A stretch of 64,000 nucleotides of DNA, taken from the NCBI GenBank assembly GCA_031308135.1, contig JAHLJT010000631.1:170989612-171053611 (forward strand), written 5' to 3'. The DNA is from Acheta domesticus (Eukaryota > Arthropoda > Insecta > Orthoptera > Gryllidae). The notes below the pieces were generated by a model. The model worked only from the letters and a program-made list of their open reading frames with translations, did no database searches and had not been told where the DNA came from. The position numbers and the translations under genes were made by a program. This document shows positions 59,635 through 64,000 of the stretch, in pieces (position 1 is the stretch's first letter; each line of letters begins with the position of its first letter).

Positions 59635-59703
59635 CCCGCCGCCCGTTTCTCCGCCGCCCGTGTCTCCGCCGCCCGTGTCTCCGCCGCCCGTGTCTCTGCC
59701 GCC
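59635..59703. repeat. 15-bp repeat units leading into the minisatellite
   Basis: Four to five units of GCCGCCCGTGTCTCC with small changes grade directly into the 13-bp array that follows. Confidence 0.8.
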
Positions 59704-60150
59704 CGTCCCCTCCGGCCGTCCCCTCCGCCCGTCCCCTCCGCCCGTCCCCGCCGCCCGTCCCCGCCGCCCGTCCCCGCCGCCCGTCCCCGCCGCCCGTCCC
59801 CGCCGCCCGTCCCCGCCGCCCGTCCCCGCCGCCCGTCCCCGCCGCCCGTCCCCGCCGCCCGTCCCCGCCGCCCGTCCCCGCCGCCCGTCCCCGCCGCCCG
59901 TCCCCGCCGCCCGTCCCCGCCGCCCGTCCCCGCCGCCCGTCCCCGCCGCCCGTCCCCGCCGCCCGTCCCCGCCGCCCGTCCCCGCCGCCCGTCCCCGCCG
60001 CCCGTCCCCGCCGCCCGTCCCCGCCGCCCGTCCCCGCCGCCCGTCCCCGCCGCCCGTCCCCGCCGCCCGTCCCCGCCGCCCGTCCCCGCCGCCCGTCCCC
60101 GCCGCCCGTCCCCGCCGCCCGTCCCCGCCGCCCGTCCCCGCCGCCCGCCC
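59704..60150. repeat. 13-bp GC minisatellite, CCGTCCCCGCCGC
   Basis: About 34 tandem units, most of them identical, preceded by three variant units with CCCCTCC. Because 13 is not a multiple of 3 and the unit has no stop codon in any phase, every forward frame reads the same 13-residue peptide (RRPSPPPVPAARP in some phase), and all reverse frames are open too. The minus strand is G-rich (GGGGACGGG) and G-quadruplex-prone. It is not called as a gene. Confidence 0.95.
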
Positions 60151-60470
60151 TCCGATCTCTTCCGGCAGCGCTCCCAATATACGTACAACGATACCTCGCC
60201 ACTCAGCCCCCGCCCCTACAGTCAATGCATCCGCCCACGTCCTCGACCTGCATTGCTGTTACTAACACCACCGCAGTCCCCGGCCGACCCTCTCTGCCGC
60301 CTCCCCACTTCTGCCAGCGCTGCACGTGCCAGCATCCAGTGCCGGCGAGGGGTGTGTTTGGACAAGGCCGCGTGTAGAAGCAGGGCAGGGGTGAAACTGC
60401 GGTGGCAACGTGCCGGCGCCTGCGTGAGGGAGTGCGACATGAGATGAAGCCAAATGGATGATGAGGTGTC
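60150..60470. other. GC-rich flank of the minisatellite
   Basis: CpG-containing unique sequence. No coding features recognised. Confidence 0.45.
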
Positions 60471-60734
60471 AGAGGACGAAGATGATAGATCCTGGAGTGT
60501 CAAGCGGGAGGAGACGGAAATTAAAACGTGGATATACAGGTGCACAGACACGAGGCACTAAATTATGTACGTGAGAAGGAAGGGAAAATGACATGAGCGA
60601 TTACGACAGTCTGAATAGCTTTCTGTTTCGAGGCGCAGTCAATAAACAGATCGCATAGCATGTAGGTACATGTCCATGGGCACCTAATCCTGTCCTACCT
60701 CTTTAAGCGCCAGGAATTTACGATTTTACGATTT

Positions 60735-61545
60735 TCTTTTTACTTTCTCGCTTTTACAAAGATACTTCGTAAGCAGTGAAAGTTATATAATCGTACGTCG
60801 GAAAGCGGCAAATTTTCGGCAGATAAACTCTTATTGCCCTAGTAACGCAAAAGTGGATAAATTTTATTGCTAAATATAGAAAAATTCCTCTAACACGTGG
60901 TGGAACCCGAATCCATGGTTTGTAGGTTCTTGATACAGAAAAATTCGATTGACGGCAAAACATCTGTCTGTGCAGCTGAGGTCAACGCTAGCGTCTAAAC
61001 CGTTTTGCCGATTTTCATCAAAATTGATATTCCCCGATCGATCTAAAAGAACTCAAGGCTTTGGGAGTTTCAAACGAAGATTTTTATTTTTGAAGGTACT
61101 TTGTACATAGCCTCTTAAACTTTGTCCTCGGATAAGAACGCTTAAGTCAATGGAACCGGTTTCATAATTGTTGAAATCCCAAATTTTTTGAGGCTTCTTC
61201 CTACAACTATAATATTGAAGATGATTTTTATTCCGAATAAAATCTGTTCCTTAAAATGGATCTTTAATATGTTGATATTCAAGTTTTTGCAAATATGAGT
61301 AGTTTTTCGTGTAGTTAGGAGCGAAATATAAACAATTTAAAAAATAATCCATATTTTTTCTTCAATTTTTCCAATAACTCCATATTTTCTCTTCAATTTT
61401 TTTCTACGGATAGAAGAAGAGATTGTTAAAAGAATGGGGGTCTCATTTTCGTTGTACTCTCTCAATTTTCGAAAATTGTAAATTTACAAATAATGCGAGA
61501 AAGTATGTGCTGTTGGAGCGACCACTAACTTCTTAATCAGTTTTA
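60735..61545 (+). repeat. Dispersed repeat R1, copy D (reference orientation)
   Basis: This is the most complete copy. In order it has AAGTTATATAATCG (60780), GCAAATTTTCGGCAGATAAA (60808), ATTCGATTGACGGCAAAAC (60943), the shortened seed CATCTGTCTGTG (60961), CAACGCTAGCGTCTAAACCG (60984), TTGATATTCCCCGATCGATC (61024), GGCTTCTTCCTACAACTA (61192) and the terminal hairpin region GTGCTGTTGGAGCGACCACT (61508). It has no coding capacity. The class is unknown. Confidence 0.65.
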
Positions 61546-61814
61546 AACAAATAAAAATGAAATCTCATAAAGTCATAAATGTTCGGATAACGATTAACAA
61601 TTTTGTTTGAATAACCTCAATCAAAGAGAAGAAATGATGGATCGAAACTCTTTAAATGATGGATTGTTACCTACATTTCTATAAGTAGCAGTAAATATGT
61701 GTTACAGCCCATCACGAAGATTTTTAACTCGTCATTTCTACTCTTTTTTGGTGAAACCAAACCACTCGGTGAAAAGTGTTGCAAGAAGGTGAAAGTTTTC
61801 TTTGATTAATCTAG

Positions 61815-62235
61815 ACGCCTAAATTTCTATGGTCATTGGTCCCGTAAGTGTAGTGTGTGATACTCGGGAGGTGGCGAAGTTCTTCCCCGACTGGTAGGTG
61901 GTATCCAGCGCCGACCTACACGTCGGCTTGCGTGGGTTTCCCTCTTCGAGGTGTCTCCGCCAGCAGCACACGGTCCAGTCGAGACAAGTTTTGAGCTCCC
62001 GAGTCGTCTCCCGATATGTGCGGCAGTGCAATGCACGTTAGTGAAGGCTTTTTAAGGAGGGGACAACGACGAAGAAGGAAAGATCGTGCACGGCCGTGGC
62101 CCCTTTCTCAGGGCTTTCTGGCTTTCGCCTGATATTGATCGAAGAAACCGCGGAAAACTACCGAAGAGAGCAGATGCCGCTAGAATTCTCCTTGAGTCAG
62201 CAACTGAACAGTTGTTTCGCTAAGCCAACCCAGAT
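61815..62235 (-). repeat. SINE family S1, copy e
   Basis: Read on the minus strand it has AATTCTAGCGGCATCTGC, GTTTTCCGCGGTTTCTTCG, ATATCAGGCGAAAGCCAG, GCACTGCCGCACATATCGGG, a middle GTGTGCTGCTGGCGGAGACACC segment and a 3' end with GGACCAATGACCATAG. The tRNA-like head is missing. Confidence 0.7.
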
Positions 62236-62239
62236 GGTA

Positions 62240-63640
62240 GAAATACTTTTAAAAGTAATAAAGAGAAGAAGATAATGATTAGTCTGACGAAGGTCGAAAT
62301 GGTGAATGGTGAATGAAGAAAAGTACTGGAACTGTGTTTGTAATACTGGCAAAGGAAATGGTGCTATAGCAATCAGTAGAGTTCGCAAGCTTGGTAAAAC
62401 GCCTTCATAATATTATTACGATTTGAAGTTTTATGTCAATGAGAATCATTTAACGGTGCTTCTGCAATTGTTTCAGAGCACACTCATTTTTGTCTTTTTG
62501 CCTTCCCTTTTACCTAGTTTAGCTTCGGGTGCCTATTTCAAGTATAATGCCTTTTTTGAACTTTTTCTTTCATTTTCGTCATTATTTTCATTTTTTTTCG
62601 AGGCATCGATCGTGATCAACTTATTTATCTGCAAGCGAGTACTTGACCATGCACTGTTGCGTTGTTTCCTTCTGCAAGCTGTGGTCAATGTGTTGAACAT
62701 GGACATGCCATGTGTTGAACATGCTCCAAGGACACAAAGTATTAAAAACTTCTTGAAACAAGTCAATACCATTAAAATACTTGTATTTTTCTCATTAATG
62801 CCGACAGGCTTCGGATACGGGGAATCCCATCCCAAGCATCAATCGCTTTCGAAAACAAATCTCTCTGTACATGATATACAATATGTCTCAGCTTAGTGAT
62901 GGTGATGAAACGAGTTCGAAGAAAGAAAACAACGGCAGCGTTTTCGATTAAGCCGTTCGAGGATTCAAAAAAGAATAGCTCGCTCCACATTAGTATTTCA
63001 TGGAGACAGCATCGTGAGTGGAACAAATTCATAACGATCATTCCCAAATTCATTGTGCCATTAAGAATACCTTTAAATCGTGAAAAGTATCCTCTTTGGC
63101 TAATGACTGAATATTTAGAAAACTTTTAAAAATAGATCGTGTAGTTATGTGCAAGGAAGATTACAAGAAAGATAAACATTTCACTTATGTGCGATTGTAA
63201 ATTTCAGAGTCAAATTATAAATCTGAAGTATTAAAGTTATTATGAAATAATGTTGGTCACATAGTTTTTTAACTAATTTGTCACGTTTTACATGTGCTCA
63301 CATATTTTAGACAAAATTCCATATTTTTGCATACCTGTGTCGGAGCCTTTTTGTTGTATTTAAGCAAAATAAATGCCTGAACTTCCCGGTTCTAGTAATT
63401 AGTTCTAGTAATTAAATCTAAGTAAGGAAAAGTCTGTAGAAAATGTTAATATTTGATGCTTACGGCCGAGACAGTTCTCCACAACTCCATTCAAATAGAA
63501 ATCCATCCAACTCCATCCAAAAAAATTCAAATAGAAATATGCCACAACTGTGAAAAAGAAACCGCTGGAGCTTCAATTGACATTTATTCCGATGGTGTCA
63601 GAAGTCCTCTCAAGTACATTTTCTTTCCTTGGGAGTTTTG
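62240..63640. other. Unannotated DNA
   Basis: Open frames at 62423-62896 (plus) and 62533-63053 (minus, in two frames) overlap and show no family features I recognise. They are not called as genes. Confidence 0.4.
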
Positions 63641-63649
63641 ACAGCTTTT

Positions 63650-64000
63650 CCCGGACGATACTACTGCCATCTGACGGACCCTGCTTCCTGGGTGAAGTGA
63701 GAAACAATGAAGTGCAGAGGAGCGGAGGCCTCGGCGTTGGTTGCTGCGTCTGGAGCGCGGGTGGGGCGGCATCCGTAGCAACGGTGCCAGGGAGAGGGGG
63801 AGGGGCGGGTGCGGGCGCAGTGGGGCAGAGGCGCCCGGCAGAGCACAGCGGCACGTGACGAAACGAGAGCCGCGCTCAATTACACGTGTCGGGTGCACGT
63901 GGCGGCAGCGGCGGCGGCGGCGGCGGCGGCTGAGGAGAGGGCGCGGCATTCGAGCTCGCAGCGGGCTCGTCTCCAATGCCCGCCCGCGCGCCTCTCGACC
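63650..64000. other. GC island with (GGC)n
   Basis: A CpG-rich block runs to the window edge, with a GGC triplet run at about 63901-63930, a GTAGCAAC half X-box near 63775 and a CACGTG E-box at 63853-63858. It may be part of a promoter beyond the window. No coding features recognised. Confidence 0.45.

Noticed and set aside
59384..60447. Frames of 195-285 codons with a 13-residue repeat
   Set aside because: A 13-bp unit gives the same peptide in all frames. There is no evidence of a gene.
62423..63053. Overlapping frames of about 157 and 93-100 codons on opposite strands
   Set aside because: No family features were recognised, and the overlap on opposite strands gives no reason to prefer either.

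Overview
This is a eukaryotic, almost certainly arthropod, genomic window made of intergenic or intronic DNA. I found no intact host protein-coding gene, no true tRNA or rRNA gene and no CRISPR array. The background is AT-rich, with many short, very GC-rich islands and simple-sequence arrays. The mobile elements are a degraded LINE, a DUF4371-type hAT, the arthropod Mutator-like family, pogo/Tigger, piggyBac, a Harbinger-type MITE, a mariner-type foldback MITE and three tRNA-derived SINE families. The SINE bodies remind me of those in polyneopteran insects such as cockroaches, termites and stick insects. That is pattern memory, so the lineage is a weak inference.

Layout. 0.3-1.3 kb is a dispersed repeat, here called R1, carrying a long GACGGACA-type microsatellite. 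1.4-2.5 kb is a SINE (family S1), and 5.3-6.2 kb is a pogo/Tigger derivative. 6.7-14.6 kb is the most remarkable block, a five-deep nest. An S1 SINE is split by a hAT element with an 8-bp duplication (7/8 match). The hAT is split by a Harbinger-type MITE (TTA duplication). The MITE is split by a Mutator-like element, and that by a 5'-truncated LINE (6-bp duplication). A second hAT copy at 43.3-44.8 kb, a second Mutator-like copy at 30.1-33.1 kb and four other S1 copies let each junction be read by comparison. The LINE also contains a 100-N gap with the same ~226 bp on both sides, which looks like an unmerged contig overlap.

15.7-23 kb is a run of GC islands with an S1 SINE. 23.2-33.4 kb is repeat-rich: a THAP-domain fragment, R1, a piggyBac relic, an S2 SINE, a 28-bp palindrome inside 7-bp direct repeats, a foldback MITE and the second Mutator-like element. 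Related inverted termini flanked by TAATA bound this whole 10.1-kb segment. 34-46.5 kb mixes an S1 SINE, a 12-bp GC minisatellite, GC islands, a broken multicopy arthropod gene, the second hAT and an S3 SINE beside a CCGCCA array. 46.5-59 kb is mostly featureless AT-rich DNA with an S2 SINE, two GC islands and R1. 59.6-64 kb holds a 13-bp GC minisatellite, R1, S1 and a terminal GC island.

No genes work together as a pathway here. The story is the order in which elements inserted and the contrast between AT-rich repeat zones and GC islands. Long GC-rich open frames such as poly-Pro, poly-Ala and RPLA repeats are by-products of tandem repeats and are not called as genes.
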